A stretch of 44,432 nt of DNA from an uncultured Lactobacillus sp. (GTDB lineage Bacteria > Bacillota > Bacilli > Lactobacillales > Lactobacillaceae), in assembly GCA_946477855.1 (NCBI GenBank), contig CAMKZU010000014.1, forward strand, positions 1-44,432, given 5' to 3'. The notes below the pieces were generated by a model. The model saw nothing but the letters and a program-made list of their open reading frames with translations. It had not been told where the DNA came from and did not search any database. Position numbers and translations under genes: made by a program. Numbering within the stretch: position 1 is the first letter of the stretch; the number at the start of each line of letters is the position of its first letter. Shown piece after piece: positions 19,508 through 29,168 of this stretch.

Positions 19508-21747
19508 TAATTATCAGCCCTCCTCGTCTGGTATACATCTGGTATATCTCTTAACTTAGTCAAAATGTCTTCTAGTTGTGCTGAATTGTTCACCGCCACT
19601 GTAGCATATATATGAGCAATATTATCTTCATTAACTTTGCCTGAGATATTGTTAATGTTTGGGGTTAGTGTGTTCAACTTTGTAATGACATCAGTAAGTA
19701 ATTTACCACGATTGTAGCCGAAGACTTCAATATTAGCATTAAATGATTGAGCACTGTTTTCTGCAACATTCTCCCATTGAACTTCAATCAGTCTGCCCTT
19801 ACTTTCGTCATTATTTACTATATTGCGACAGTCTGTTCGATGAATTGTCACGCCCCGACCTTTAGTAACATAGCCGACAATGTCGTCTCCTGGAACTGGG
19901 TTGCAACACTTGGCCAAATGAAGCATCAAGTCACTTATGCCTTGAATCATAACACCATTTTTGTGCTTGATCTTCATTGCCTTAGAATCTTTTTTACTTG
20001 GTGGATTTTCCGTAACTGCTTTTTGTCCTGAATTCAGAATTTCTTCTTCAAGCTGCTTTTGTTTCTTCTTTTCATTTTCGCGGCGTATATCCGCAGTTAA
20101 TCTGTTAACCACACCAATTGCGGAAAGATCACCAAAACCGATTGAAGCATACATTTCATCAGCAGTATGGTAATTTATTTGTTCTAATAGTGGTTCAATA
20201 TGTTCTTTAGACATAAATACTTTAGGTGAAAGTCCTTGCTCACGCAACTTGTCCGCCACCATTTGCTCGCCCTGCTCAATACTACGGTCACGATCAAGAT
20301 TTCTAAAGTACCGGCGAATTTTATTGCGTGCACGTGAGGTCTTAACCAAATCTACCCAATCTCTTGATGGGGTAGCATTAGATTGAGTCATGATTTCAAT
20401 GACATCACCATTTTTTAACTTATAATCTAACGGTACTAGTTTGCCATTGACTTTAGCTCCGACTGCATGACTACCGACTTGAGTATGAATCTCATAAGCA
20501 AAATCTAAGGTAACTGACCCTTTTGGCAGTTCATAAACTTCACCTTTAGGAGTGAAAACATAAACGCGATCAGAGAAGATTTCGCTTTTAACGCTTTTCA
20601 TGAATTCATCAGCATCTGAAGTTTCATCTTTTAATTCTAAAATTTCACGGACCATATCCAACTTTTCATTTGAACTGGTTTGTTCTACACCTTTAAAGTT
20701 CCCCCTCTTATATGCCCAGTGAGCAGCCACACCGTATTCAGCAACTTCATGCATTTGTTCGGTTCTGATTTGTATCTCAAGAGGTCTGCCACCAGGGCCA
20801 ATAATCGTAGTATGAAGTGATTGATAACCGTTAACTTTAGGCACAGCAATATAATCTTTAAAGCGACCTGGCATTGGTTTCCATTTAGTATGAACAGCAC
20901 CCAAAACCGCATAACAGTCTTTAACCGTTTTAACAATCACACGTACTGCTAACAAGTCATAAATTTCATTAAAATCTTTATGCTTGTTGACCATTTTCTT
21001 ATAAATAGAATAGATGTGCTTTGGACGACCATATATTTCATACTTGATTCCCAGACTATCCAAGCTTTCTTTAAGTGTCTTGATCGCATCTTGAATATAT
21101 TTTTCTCTTTGACTACGTTTAAGACTCATTAAATTAACAATACGGTAATATGCTTTTGGGTTCAAATAATGAAAACTCATATCTTCGAGTTCCCATTTAA
21201 CTGTTCCAATACCCAAACGATCGGCTAAAGGCGCATATATATCCATTGTCTCCGATGCAATTCGGCGCTGTTTATCAGGGCGCAAATGCTCTAAAGTATG
21301 CATATTATGCAGTCTGTCAGCTAATTTAACCATAATCACTCGAATATCTTTTGCCATTGCAATTAACATTTTTCTGTGATTTTCAGCCAAAAATTCTTGG
21401 TGCGATTTATACTGGTATTTATTTAATTTAGTAACGCCATCAACTATAAAAGCAACATCTTTGCCAAACTTTTCCTTGATATCATCATTGGTAACTGGCG
21501 TATCTTCTACTGTATCATGTAAGAATCCTGCTGCAATTGTATCGGGGTCAAGACTCAATTTTGCAAGAGTACCGGCAACTTGGGTAGGATGAACGATATA
21601 TGGCTGTCCGGAGGCTCTTTTTTGATCTTTATGAGCATTTGCAGCAAATTTATATGCTTTTTCAACAAATGCAATTTGATCATCATTCATATATTTTTTA
21701 CAGGTATCTATCACCTGTTCATGTGTCATTTCGATGTACTTTGACAT
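19507..21747 (-). CDS. relA: Bifunctional (p)ppGpp synthetase/hydrolase RelA/SpoT
   Basis: Long RSH protein, 746 residues, that makes and degrades (p)ppGpp in the stringent response. Domain order is HD hydrolase with HD at 77-78 followed by TVEDT, synthetase domain (about 230-350, [13 protein letters not shown]), TGS (about 395-455), helical and zinc-finger-like region, and C-terminal ACT (about 670-745). Because the HD motif is intact, both activities are expected. The start ATG has GGGGCGAT upstream. It lies 21 bp after the small membrane-protein gene. Confidence 0.97.
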   Translation of the reverse strand: MSKYIEMTHEQVIDTCKKYMNDDQIAFVEKAYKFAANAHKDQKRASGQPYIVHPTQVAGTLAKLSLDPDTIAAGFLHDTVEDTPVTNDDIKEKFGKDVAFIVDGVTKLNKYQYKSHQEFLAENHRKMLIAMAKDIRVIMVKLADRLHNMHTLEHLRPDKQRRIASETMDIYAPLADRLGIGTVKWELEDMSFHYLNPKAYYRIVNLMSLKRSQREKYIQDAIKTLKESLDSLGIKYEIYGRPKHIYSIYKKMVNKHKDFNEIYDLLAVRVIVKTVKDCYAVLGAVHTKWKPMPGRFKDYIAVPKVNGYQSLHTTIIGPGGRPLEIQIRTEQMHEVAEYGVAAHWAYKRGNFKGVEQTSSNEKLDMVREILELKDETSDADEFMKSVKSEIFSDRVYVFTPKGEVYELPKGSVTLDFAYEIHTQVGSHAVGAKVNGKLVPLDYKLKNGDVIEIMTQSNATPSRDWVDLVKTSRARNKIRRYFRNLDRDRSIEQGEQMVADKLREQGLSPKVFMSKEHIEPLLEQINYHTADEMYASIGFGDLSAIGVVNRLTADIRRENEKKKQKQLEEEILNSGQKAVTENPPSKKDSKAMKIKHKNGVMIQGISDLMLHLAKCCNPVPGDDIVGYVTKGRGVTIHRTDCRNIVNNDESKGRLIEVQWENVAENSAQSFNANIEVFGYNRGKLLTDVITKLNTLTPNINNISGKVNEDNIAHIYATVAVNNSAQLEDILTKLRDIPDVYQTRRADN

Positions 21748-21768
21748 AAAATATCGCCCCTTCTAGCG

Positions 21769-22122
21769 CTAACCGTAAATTTTATTATCCATTAGACCAA
21801 ATATTTCCAAAATGAGATAAATCAATGCAAACAAAAAGTTATAATTAGCATATTTCAATAAAACAATTAAGCAAAAGCAGCCTGGCATAAACAAGAGCCA
21901 ATAGTGCCTTAATTTAAGTGCTTTAATCAATTTGCCAATGTGATAGCTAATTATGCTGTTGAGTATTATAAATAACAGTCCCACGCGATAAATAGTTCCT
22001 ATAGAAAACAGGCTAAATATGAGTGGCAAAATCATGACTATCATACTCCAGCAAATTACTGGTGTAATTTTATAGCTATTTAACTTTTTAAAAAAAGGAA
22101 TATTTTTTAGTTTATCAATCAA
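21769..22122 (-). CDS. Small integral membrane protein, unknown function
   Basis: I do not recognise a named family. The 117 residues start at TTG (22122), with AAGGA nine bases upstream. They show three or four hydrophobic segments (about 19-39, 42-62 and 75-110), separated by short basic loops such as KALKLRH, and a KL-rich N-terminus. There is no signal-peptidase site and no catalytic motif. It sits 43 bp after prmA and 21 bp before relA on the same strand, so it is probably cotranscribed with them. Confidence 0.72.
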   Translation of the reverse strand: MIDKLKNIPFFKKLNSYKITPVICWSMIVMILPLIFSLFSIGTIYRVGLLFIILNSIISYHIGKLIKALKLRHYWLLFMPGCFCLIVLLKYANYNFLFALIYLILEIFGLMDNKIYG

Positions 22123-22165
22123 CTTGTTAGTTCCTTACTAATTTAATTATCTATTATAACTCTAT

Positions 22166-23110
22166 TCAGTTATCTTTTCTTTCAATAATTAACCCAATCC
22201 AACGTCCTTGTTGCATTGATAATATAATTTGGAATCCATTTGCAGTTAAAGCTGTCTTGATTTTTTCAATCTGGTCACAATCTATCCCAGAAAAAATCAC
22301 TTTTCCATTTGAATTCAAGTGCTCATTCAACTCCGGAATTAAATCAAGTAAAATTTCAGCCAAAATATTTGCTACAATAATATCATACTTAGCTGTAACT
22401 TTATTTAATAAGTTCGTTTTCTGCACTTTTATATTAGTTAAATTATTTAAAGATATATTCTCGTTAGCAGCAGTTATTGCCTCATCAGATATATCTGTCG
22501 CTAAAACTGAACTTGCACCTATGACAGATGAAGCAATAGCTAAGATTCCAGAACCTGTGCCAACATCACAAACAGTCTCTGGTTTGACTAAAATCTGTTC
22601 CAGTCCTAACAGTGCTAATTGAGTAGTTTTATGTGAACCAGTGCCAAATGCCAAACCTGGATCAAGTTTAATAATGTTTTGGTCTTTAAAAGCCGGCTTA
22701 TATTTTTCCCATTCAGGAACTATTGCCAGGTGTCTGGAAAAATCAATTGGATGATAAAATTTTTGCCACACTGTATTCCAGTCTTCATCTTTGATATAGG
22801 AAGCACTTACTTTAGCCTGACCTATTTTTAAACCGTAACCCTCTAATTCAGCCAACTTTTTTTGGTACTTTTTAACTAATTCTGCCTGGTCTTGTTCCAT
22901 ATCAAAATATGCTAAAAATTCCAAATCTTTAGGTAAGTCTTTTATTTCGTCTAATTTAACAATAGTTGAATCAGATTCCCAACCTGCTTGTTCAAAGTCC
23001 GAACGCTTTCGTGTTTCAGTGCCCAAACAGTGCAGTACATCATGACTATATATATTTAGTGCATCTTCAACTTCATGACTAGTTTCTATTTTAATAATTA
23101 ATAATTTCAT
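22166..23110 (-). CDS. prmA: Ribosomal protein L11 methyltransferase
   Basis: SAM-dependent methyltransferase that trimethylates L11. The 314 residues have an N-terminal substrate-recognition domain and a Rossmann methyltransferase domain with DPGLAFGTGSHKTT near 150-163 and the SAM motif DVGTGSGILAIA near 180. AAGGGAG precedes the ATG at 23110. It heads the prmA-membrane protein-relA-dtd unit and is divergent from the YbaK-type gene. Confidence 0.96.
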   Translation of the reverse strand: MKLLIIKIETSHEVEDALNIYSHDVLHCLGTETRKRSDFEQAGWESDSTIVKLDEIKDLPKDLEFLAYFDMEQDQAELVKKYQKKLAELEGYGLKIGQAKVSASYIKDEDWNTVWQKFYHPIDFSRHLAIVPEWEKYKPAFKDQNIIKLDPGLAFGTGSHKTTQLALLGLEQILVKPETVCDVGTGSGILAIASSVIGASSVLATDISDEAITAANENISLNNLTNIKVQKTNLLNKVTAKYDIIVANILAEILLDLIPELNEHLNSNGKVIFSGIDCDQIEKIKTALTANGFQIILSMQQGRWIGLIIERKDN

Positions 23111-23173
23111 TATTTTTTTAACTCCCTTTTTATTTTTCCTTTTATCAATGCTATCATTATAAAGGTGATCATT

Positions 23174-23674
23174 ATGTCAAAAAAGAAAAACAAGATTGAA
23201 AAAACACTTGTTGAAAAAATATTGGATAGAAATAAGATCTCTTATCGACAAGCAGAATTTGCTACACATAAAGATTCAGGTGGTGTAGCAAAAATGGATA
23301 CATCTATTCTAAACGAGAATGAGCACTTGGTCTATAAAACTCTCGTTTGTTTGGGAAATAAAACGCCCACTTTAGTAGCTGTAGTACCAGTAACCGAACA
23401 TTTAAGCATGAAAAAACTAGCCAAAAATTCAGGTAATAAAAAATGTGAAATGTTACCTTTGAAAGATTTAGAAAAAACCACCGGTTATCTACATGGTGCA
23501 AATACACCCATTGGCATCTATTTTAAACATCATTTTCCCATTTTTCTTGATAATAGCATGATTAAAGAAAATGAAATTGCTGTTTCCAGTGGCAAAATCG
23601 GACGGAGTGTCTTTCTAAATCCTCAAGATTTGCAAAAAATTACACATGCAAAGTTTTGTGATTTACTGGAATAA
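23174..23674 (+). CDS. YbaK/EbsC-family Cys-tRNA(Pro)/aminoacyl-tRNA deacylase
   Basis: Single-domain editing deacylase of the YbaK/ProX superfamily, which hydrolyses mischarged tRNA-Pro in relatives. I set the start at the ATG at 23174 (MSKKKNKIEKTLVEKI, 166 aa). The in-frame GTG at 23165 is part of the AAAGGTGATC ribosome site. Conserved patches are LVCLGNKTPTLVAVVPV (about 55-72) and GYLHGANTPIGI (about 110-121). Function within the superfamily (Cys-tRNA-Pro versus other substrates) is not resolved. It is divergent from prmA. Confidence 0.87.
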   Translation: MSKKKNKIEKTLVEKILDRNKISYRQAEFATHKDSGGVAKMDTSILNENEHLVYKTLVCLGNKTPTLVAVVPVTEHLSMKKLAKNSGNKKCEMLPLKDLEKTTGYLHGANTPIGIYFKHHFPIFLDNSMIKENEIAVSSGKIGRSVFLNPQDLQKITHAKFCDLLE

Positions 23675-23735
23675 AAATAAAATTTTTCCTCTAAAAGTTG
23701 CTTAAGTTATAGTAGTATTAAAAAGTTTTTTCTAA

Positions 23736-23741
23736 TATAAT
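23736..23741 (+). promoter_or_regulatory. -10 element upstream of the citR-like gene
   Basis: TATAAT about 39 bp before the ATG at 23780, in a very AT-rich 105-bp intergenic stretch. The -35 is weak, as for a regulated promoter. Confidence 0.5.
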
Positions 23742-23779
23742 TAAAACAAATAAAAAGTATAAAGAATAGGAAAAAATAA

Positions 23780-24724
23780 ATGACATTGTTAACAGATGAA
23801 CAACTTGCGAATATTGCACACGACTATTTTTTGAGCAAGCTAAACATTGCAGAAATCTCGAAAAAGTATAATCTTTCCCGTTATCTTATAGCTAAGGCAA
23901 TAGAAGAAGCCGAAGATAAGGGAATAGTAAAAATTAGTATTTATCAAAGCCCTAAAAGAGCACAAAAACTAGAACGCGAATTCCAAAGGCTTTTCGGTTT
24001 AAAAGAGGTTTATATTTTAGAAGATAAAGAAACCAAAAACCAAGATAATGAAATGATTGTTAACTATGCAGCTAAACAAATACAGAATTATATTAATTCA
24101 GCTCATGTTGTCGGCTTAACTTGGGGAACTCTCATAAGAGATATTATTGATAATTTTTCAGCAGAAACACGTGATGATTTGACTTTTATACAATTGTTAG
24201 GCCAAGTGGTAAACGCAAGTAAACGTAAACAACCTCTAATTCAACATGCAGCTAATAAGTTCAGCGCAAAATGTCTCACTTTTCCTGCTCCTCTTTATGC
24301 GATTGATCCCACTTTAGTAAAAAAAGTTCATCAAGAACCATATTATGAATACATAGAAAAATATTTTTCACAGCTGGATCTGGTATTTGCAAGTATCGGA
24401 ACAGTGCAATCATTAGAATCCGGCCAGTTCTTTATGGATTATTATGCAGATAAACTATTTACTGGTCTTGAGAAAAACCAGTTAGCAGGAATTATTTTTG
24501 GTAGGCCTTATGATATTAAGGGACGCTTTTATAGTCCCATTGAGCCCCATATTTCTGGAATCAGTCTTTCCAATATTTTTGCAATTCCTAATCGCTTTGT
24601 AATTGTTAGGAACCGCTTTAAAGAAGACGCTCTTTTAGGAGCCTTAAGAACAGGAGTAATTACTCACTTGATCACTACTAGTGGAATAGCAGAAAGAGTT
24701 TTACATAAGAATGACACTCTTTAG
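23780..24724 (+). CDS. citR: SorC/DeoR-type transcriptional regulator of citrate genes (CitR/CitI-like)
   Basis: Sugar-binding-type (SorC family) regulator, 314 residues. An N-terminal helix-turn-helix covers about 20-48 (NIAEISKKYNLSRYLIAKAI), and a C-terminal effector domain of the NagB-like fold includes VVGLTWGTLIRDII near 112-125. CitI of Weissella/Leuconostoc, an activator of citrate genes, belongs to this family. The gene converges on citX with only two bases between stop codons. The assignment to citrate control rests on family plus position; the ligand is inferred to be citrate. Confidence 0.85.
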   Translation: MTLLTDEQLANIAHDYFLSKLNIAEISKKYNLSRYLIAKAIEEAEDKGIVKISIYQSPKRAQKLEREFQRLFGLKEVYILEDKETKNQDNEMIVNYAAKQIQNYINSAHVVGLTWGTLIRDIIDNFSAETRDDLTFIQLLGQVVNASKRKQPLIQHAANKFSAKCLTFPAPLYAIDPTLVKKVHQEPYYEYIEKYFSQLDLVFASIGTVQSLESGQFFMDYYADKLFTGLEKNQLAGIIFGRPYDIKGRFYSPIEPHISGISLSNIFAIPNRFVIVRNRFKEDALLGALRTGVITHLITTSGIAERVLHKNDTL

Positions 24725-24726
24725 TT

Positions 24727-25275
24727 TTAATCAGAGGATATCTCCTGCCTATACAAATTAGTGATATAATCTTGTAAATCTGTAACCGAATGTCTTCTTG
24801 AACGAGCACATTCTTTAGCAGGTCTTGAACATAAAAAACATCTGCGAACAGGCAAATCCAATTCTTTGCGGGATATAGCCTGTTTTTGTTTATCAATTAA
24901 AACATCAGCATCAAAAAGTCGATTTAATTTTTGATGCTCCTCAAATTCAACTGCTTTTTCCTTAACAACTCTGTAGTTACAATTGACAAGGTAAAAATTT
25001 TCGGGACCTGTTACTTTTTCCCAATGTTCATAAAGAATAAAAGGCAAATTACTGCTTTGAAAAATTTTTTCTAAATCAAAAATACCTTCGGCAAATATTT
25101 TTTCTAAATAACGATTGTTTTTAATAGGGCCTGGAATGTTCAATTTAACATCTAATAATGTAGTTTCTGGAAACTTTTGCAAGATTTCTTGTTGAAGTTT
25201 GACGCGTTCATCTTTATTTTGCAGTACCTCAGTTATACTCTGAGGCTGGCCTTCATTAAAAATTGATTTTATCAT
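24727..25275 (-). CDS. citX: Apo-citrate lyase phosphoribosyl-dephospho-CoA transferase
   Basis: Attaches the triphosphoribosyl-dephospho-CoA-derived arm to the citrate lyase carrier protein CitD. The 182 residues (start at ATG 25275; the GTG at 25287 is part of AGAGGTG) show the family motif PVRRCFLCSRPAKECARS near 145-163. It is a stand-alone CitX, not fused to CitG. The citG gene, needed to make the prosthetic group precursor, is not in this window and must be elsewhere. A hairpin separates it from citF, so its level may be lower. Confidence 0.93.
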   Translation of the reverse strand: MIKSIFNEGQPQSITEVLQNKDERVKLQQEILQKFPETTLLDVKLNIPGPIKNNRYLEKIFAEGIFDLEKIFQSSNLPFILYEHWEKVTGPENFYLVNCNYRVVKEKAVEFEEHQKLNRLFDADVLIDKQKQAISRKELDLPVRRCFLCSRPAKECARSRRHSVTDLQDYITNLYRQEISSD

Positions 25276-25296
25276 TCTGGTATTCACCTCTTTTTA

Positions 25297-25347
25297 TATT
25301 ATAACTAAAAAATGTGAGAACAAGTTCCAGCTCATTCTCACACTTTT
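25297..25347 (-). terminator. Terminator/attenuator between citF and citX, followed by a -10
   Basis: On the minus strand an 8-bp stem (TGTGAGAA with TTCTCACA, 14-nt loop) at 25312-25341 is followed by T residues (25306-25311). TATAAT at 25297-25302 then lies 22 bp before the citX ATG. The arrangement suggests partial termination after citF and possibly a separate weak citX promoter. Confidence 0.75.
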
Positions 25348-25362
25348 TTTAAAAATAATTAA

Positions 25363-26901
25363 TTAGTCTTTTACCTGCTTAATAGTATCAATAATTGTGC
25401 CATCTCGATACTGAATTAAAGCGACAGTGCGCTCAGTATATGCCAGTGGTTTTGGTATTCCAACTTGCTTTTGAGCCATTTCTTGAAGTTCCTTAATATC
25501 AACCACATTGAGTTCAGGAACTTTGGCAAAAGCATCTATGAGATCTTTACGGCGTGGATTAACTGCAATTCCTCTTTCAGTTACCAAAACATCTATTGAA
25601 TCGCCTGGAGTTACAACAGTTTCAACTGCCGGAACAACAGTAGCATTTCTTCCGCGTACTAATGGAGCAGTAATAATAGTCATTTTGGCTGCAGCCGCAT
25701 CTTGATGACCACCAATAGCGCCACGAATAACACCATCAGAACCAGTCATTACATTAACATTAAAGTCTGTGTCAATTTGTAAAGCCGAAAGAATAGCAAC
25801 ATCTAAATTATTAACTACTGCACCTTTATTGTGAGGATCGGCATACCATGAAGCATCAATCTCTTGCTGATTTTTATTCTTAGCCATTGAGGCCGCAGCA
25901 CCTTTATCAAAATCCTGCACATCCATAATTTTTTTGACCAAACCTTCTTCAAGTAGGTCGGTTGTAGGCTTGGTAATGCCACCAAGAGCAAATGAAGCTG
26001 TAATGCCATCTTTTAACATTGATTCTCTTAAATACCTGGTTACAGCAAGAGCAGCGCCACCAGATCCTGTCTGAAAAGAAAATCCTTGTTTATAATAAGG
26101 CGAATTAGTAATTACCTGATTAACGGTTTGCGCAATCTTCAGCTCTTTTGGATCTTTAGTAAAGCGAGTCGCTCCTGAACCAATTTTATCTGCATCACCT
26201 ATTTGATCAACCTTAACAACATAATCGACCTGAGTTTGTTTAATAGAAGCTGGAGTATTTGGGTAATCAACAATATTGTCTGTCAGCAAAACTACTTTAT
26301 CTGCATATTGAGAGTCAATTAATGCGTAACCTAAAGAACCGAATACAGCATCCCCTTCTTGACCATTAGCATTTCCTGCGGGATCAGAGTTAGGGACACC
26401 TAAAAAGGCAACATCAATCTTGATTTCTCCTTCTTCAATTGAGCGAGCCCGATTGCCGTGAGAACGGAAAATTACTGGATTCTTCAGTCCACCATGGGAA
26501 ACGAAATCGCCTAAGCTGCCTCTCATTCCAGATGAAGTAATATTGGTAATGACACCTTTTTTAATTGCTTCAATTACTGTGTCATTCATAACACCAGTCA
26601 AAGAAGAAGGAGCTAAAGTCAGGTTTTGGTAACCCATTTTAATAATTAAATCCATTACTTTGTTAAAAGCAAAATCGCCATTTCTAAAATGATGGTGAAA
26701 TGAAATAGTCATACCGTCTTTTAGTGTCTTTTTGATAACTTCCTCTAAAGAATCGACCACTTTTGATTCACCGGTGGTAACTTGCACCTTGGGTGCAACT
26801 CTCTTTACTTCAGGATTACCAACTACAACTGACTTAAATGGTTTTAGATTCATTTTAGTTATCAAATCATCCGGCAAATTGCGCTTTACTTTATTCTCCA
26901 A
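25363..26901 (-). CDS. citF: Citrate lyase alpha subunit (citrate:acetyl-ACP transferase)
   Basis: Exchanges acetyl-ACP for citryl-ACP, releasing acetate. I choose the TTG at 26901 as start ([20 protein letters not shown], 512 aa): AGGAGGG lies eight bases upstream, whereas an upstream ATG at about 26919 falls in front of that ribosome site. The gene overlaps citE by 11 bp. The protein has the CoA-transferase fold with [16 protein letters not shown] and [13 protein letters not shown]. Its length matches CitF of other bacteria. Confidence 0.96.
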   Translation of the reverse strand: MENKVKRNLPDDLITKMNLKPFKSVVVGNPEVKRVAPKVQVTTGESKVVDSLEEVIKKTLKDGMTISFHHHFRNGDFAFNKVMDLIIKMGYQNLTLAPSSLTGVMNDTVIEAIKKGVITNITSSGMRGSLGDFVSHGGLKNPVIFRSHGNRARSIEEGEIKIDVAFLGVPNSDPAGNANGQEGDAVFGSLGYALIDSQYADKVVLLTDNIVDYPNTPASIKQTQVDYVVKVDQIGDADKIGSGATRFTKDPKELKIAQTVNQVITNSPYYKQGFSFQTGSGGAALAVTRYLRESMLKDGITASFALGGITKPTTDLLEEGLVKKIMDVQDFDKGAAASMAKNKNQQEIDASWYADPHNKGAVVNNLDVAILSALQIDTDFNVNVMTGSDGVIRGAIGGHQDAAAAKMTIITAPLVRGRNATVVPAVETVVTPGDSIDVLVTERGIAVNPRRKDLIDAFAKVPELNVVDIKELQEMAQKQVGIPKPLAYTERTVALIQYRDGTIIDTIKQVKD

Positions 26902-27805
26902 TGTAATTACCCTCCTCATCAATTAAATTAGAAGCTTTTGCTGTTTCAATAACGCGATCAGCTTTTTCAACTACAGGTTTGTCAACCATCTTGCCGTTCA
27001 TCGAAATTACTCCAGACCCCTTTGCCTTTGCTTCTTGAATTGCATTTTGCACAGCAAGTGCATTTTCAATTTCGTCTTTAGTAGGGTTGAATACTTTATT
27101 AACCATTGGAATTTGCCGTGGATTGACCAAAGACTTGCCATCATATCCCAGTTCATAAATATATTTTGTTTCGCGGTAAAACCCTTCGGTGTCATTCATA
27201 TTAGAAAAAACAGTATCAAAGGCATAAACGTCTGCAGCTCTAGCAGCTTGTAAAACCATGTTGCGAGCAAATTCAAGTTCACGTCCATCTGGGTAACGAT
27301 GGGTGTGCATATCAGCAGTATAATCTTCACCTGAAACTGCCAAGCCCATCATCAAAGGCGTTGCAGTAGCAATTTCCGGTGCATTAAGAACGCCTTTAGC
27401 ACTTTCAATCGCAGCCATTACGCCAATAGAGCCTTTTTCAACGCCATATTCTTCTTCTGCCTTTTCCATATCTGCTACTAATTTTTTAATCATTGCAGCT
27501 GATTCAGTTTTTGGCAGACGAATAACATCGACTCCTGCTCGCACCATTGCTTTTACATCTTCGTCATAAAAAGGCGTATCTTGACCATTAATTCTGACAA
27601 CTACTTCTGCACCACCGAAATCAACTGTTTTAATAGCATTAAATACTAACATTCTTGCTGCATCTTTTTCAGTTAGAGATACTGCATCTTCCAAATCCAA
27701 CATAATAGAGTCGGCACCATAGATACCGGCATCCTTAACCATAGCTGGATTATTTCCCGGCACAAACATCATAGTTCGACGCAAACGATTTTTTACGTAA
27801 GTCAT
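26891..27805 (-). CDS. citE: Citrate lyase beta subunit (citryl-ACP lyase)
   Basis: Cleaves citryl-ACP to oxaloacetate and acetyl-ACP. The 304 residues form the CitE TIM barrel with [14 protein letters not shown] at the N-terminus, the Mg-site motif LDLEDAVS near 36-43 and [10 protein letters not shown] near 128. GGAGG precedes the ATG. It directly follows citD with no gap and overlaps citF. The short form without an N-terminal extension is usual for the citrate lyase complex. Confidence 0.97.
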   Translation of the reverse strand: MTYVKNRLRRTMMFVPGNNPAMVKDAGIYGADSIMLDLEDAVSLTEKDAARMLVFNAIKTVDFGGAEVVVRINGQDTPFYDEDVKAMVRAGVDVIRLPKTESAAMIKKLVADMEKAEEEYGVEKGSIGVMAAIESAKGVLNAPEIATATPLMMGLAVSGEDYTADMHTHRYPDGRELEFARNMVLQAARAADVYAFDTVFSNMNDTEGFYRETKYIYELGYDGKSLVNPRQIPMVNKVFNPTKDEIENALAVQNAIQEAKAKGSGVISMNGKMVDKPVVEKADRVIETAKASNLIDEEGNYIGE

Positions 27806-28102
27806 TTATTGTAGTACCTCCAATCTTGGTTTATCTGTGGTTTCGGTTGCTCTTTGAGCCGCAGCTAATGTACGTGCAGCAATCACACAGTCAAGGGCAC
27901 CTTTATCAGTAGCCTTAACTTTCGCATTTTCAATTCCGAATTTTTTAAGAGTATCAGTTATTACTTTTTTGATCTGATCTCCGTAAGATTTGGCTACTTC
28001 GGATTCCAAGTCAATTTCAATACCATTTTGACCAGCCGATACCATTATTTGAATATCTGAAGATTCTAAAGTTCCTGCCACTCCAACAGTCTTAATTTCC
28101 AT
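27806..28102 (-). CDS. citD: Citrate lyase gamma subunit (acyl carrier protein)
   Basis: Small carrier (98 aa) that holds the acetyl/citryl thioester on a phosphoribosyl-dephospho-CoA arm. The attachment serine is S14 in GTLESSDIQ (10-18), matching the known Ser14 of Klebsiella CitD. The start overlaps the citC stop by 11 bp and its stop touches citE, so citC-D-E-F are translationally coupled. Confidence 0.97.
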   Translation of the reverse strand: MEIKTVGVAGTLESSDIQIMVSAGQNGIEIDLESEVAKSYGDQIKKVITDTLKKFGIENAKVKATDKGALDCVIAARTLAAAQRATETTDKPRLEVLQ

Positions 28103-29147
28103 TGATGTTCATTCCTTTCTTTATTCTTTCTTGTAAAATTTGATAGTTTTTATTAATAAAATCAAAAGTAGTTGTCGGGACTAAATTTGAAATGTCTTTT
28201 AAATTATTACTTTTAATCAATTGACGGACACGTGTAGCTGTAATTATTTGATCGTTATTGCAAAAGCGCTTAACAATTTCAACGTCAATTTTGGGACTAA
28301 GTGTGTTTTTTAAGCTTTGATTATAGAAATTAGTTGTTCTTGAAAATGGTTCAGTACCCAAATAACGTTTTTTTATTGCCAGTTTCGGTGCAATAGTATT
28401 TTTAAAAATTAACGCATCAATCTCCGTTTGCGTGGCGATCAGTTCATCAGGTGATTTTAAAAAGTATGCCGGAAAAGTTGATTGAGAAACTAGATAATCC
28501 CCACCGCTAATTACTAACACGTTTGGGTATTCAGAAGTTCCTTTTTTTACCAGTTCCATTCTTTCACTCGTTTTAAATAATGAAGCATCCGTAGCAACAA
28601 CAAACACATATACCAGATCATTCTCGCTACTAGCAAGTTTTACCAAGGCCTGATGACCTAAAGTAAACGGATTAGCATTCATGACAATTGCAGCAACTTT
28701 TTTATGATTTTGGTCTTCTATTCTGGGAATTTTGGCTAAAAAGTCTTGAATATTTGGTGTACCACTCTCTAAAAAAGCAGCCTCATCAGTATGAGCCAGT
28801 TCCTTAAAATTTAAATGAGAAAAACTGGCAGAATATTTTGCTTTAGTAAATACAAATGAATGATAAATTTTTTGACTAAAAAGGTATTCCTCTAGAGCTG
28901 AAACTATCTGATTAAATCTTGCTCCCTGAACAGATGCATCATTTGAAACAGCGATATATTTGAGAACATTTCCAGCAATGCTACCTGTGCCAACTAATTG
29001 ACCATCTTCATCAATTAGACCCACAGTATGATCAATCACAGCAACTTCACGAGAGCTAAAATTGTTAATTCCTTGGCTGATTAGAAATTTTTGCCACCTT
29101 TTTTTGGTTTCCGGCAATGTTAAAAAAAGTTCTACGGTTTTATCCAT
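28092..29147 (-). CDS. citC: [Citrate (pro-3S)-lyase] ligase
   Basis: Activates citrate lyase by acetylating the carrier thiol with acetate and ATP. The 351 residues have an N-terminal GNAT-like domain (VAVIDHTVGLIDEDGQLVG) and a nucleotidyltransferase domain with NANPFTLGH near 159-167 and a C-terminal signature ITATRVRQLIKS. AAAGGTGAG precedes the ATG. It lies 21 bp after the alpha/beta hydrolase gene. Confidence 0.95.
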   Translation of the reverse strand: MDKTVELFLTLPETKKRWQKFLISQGINNFSSREVAVIDHTVGLIDEDGQLVGTGSIAGNVLKYIAVSNDASVQGARFNQIVSALEEYLFSQKIYHSFVFTKAKYSASFSHLNFKELAHTDEAAFLESGTPNIQDFLAKIPRIEDQNHKKVAAIVMNANPFTLGHQALVKLASSENDLVYVFVVATDASLFKTSERMELVKKGTSEYPNVLVISGGDYLVSQSTFPAYFLKSPDELIATQTEIDALIFKNTIAPKLAIKKRYLGTEPFSRTTNFYNQSLKNTLSPKIDVEIVKRFCNNDQIITATRVRQLIKSNNLKDISNLVPTTTFDFINKNYQILQERIKKGMNINGN

Positions 29148-29168
29148 TTATCCGATTCTCACCTTTTG

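Noticed and set aside
26902-26922. Upstream ATG start for citF
   Set aside because: AGGAGGG is located after this ATG and eight bases before a TTG at 26901, which gives the usual CitF N-terminus.
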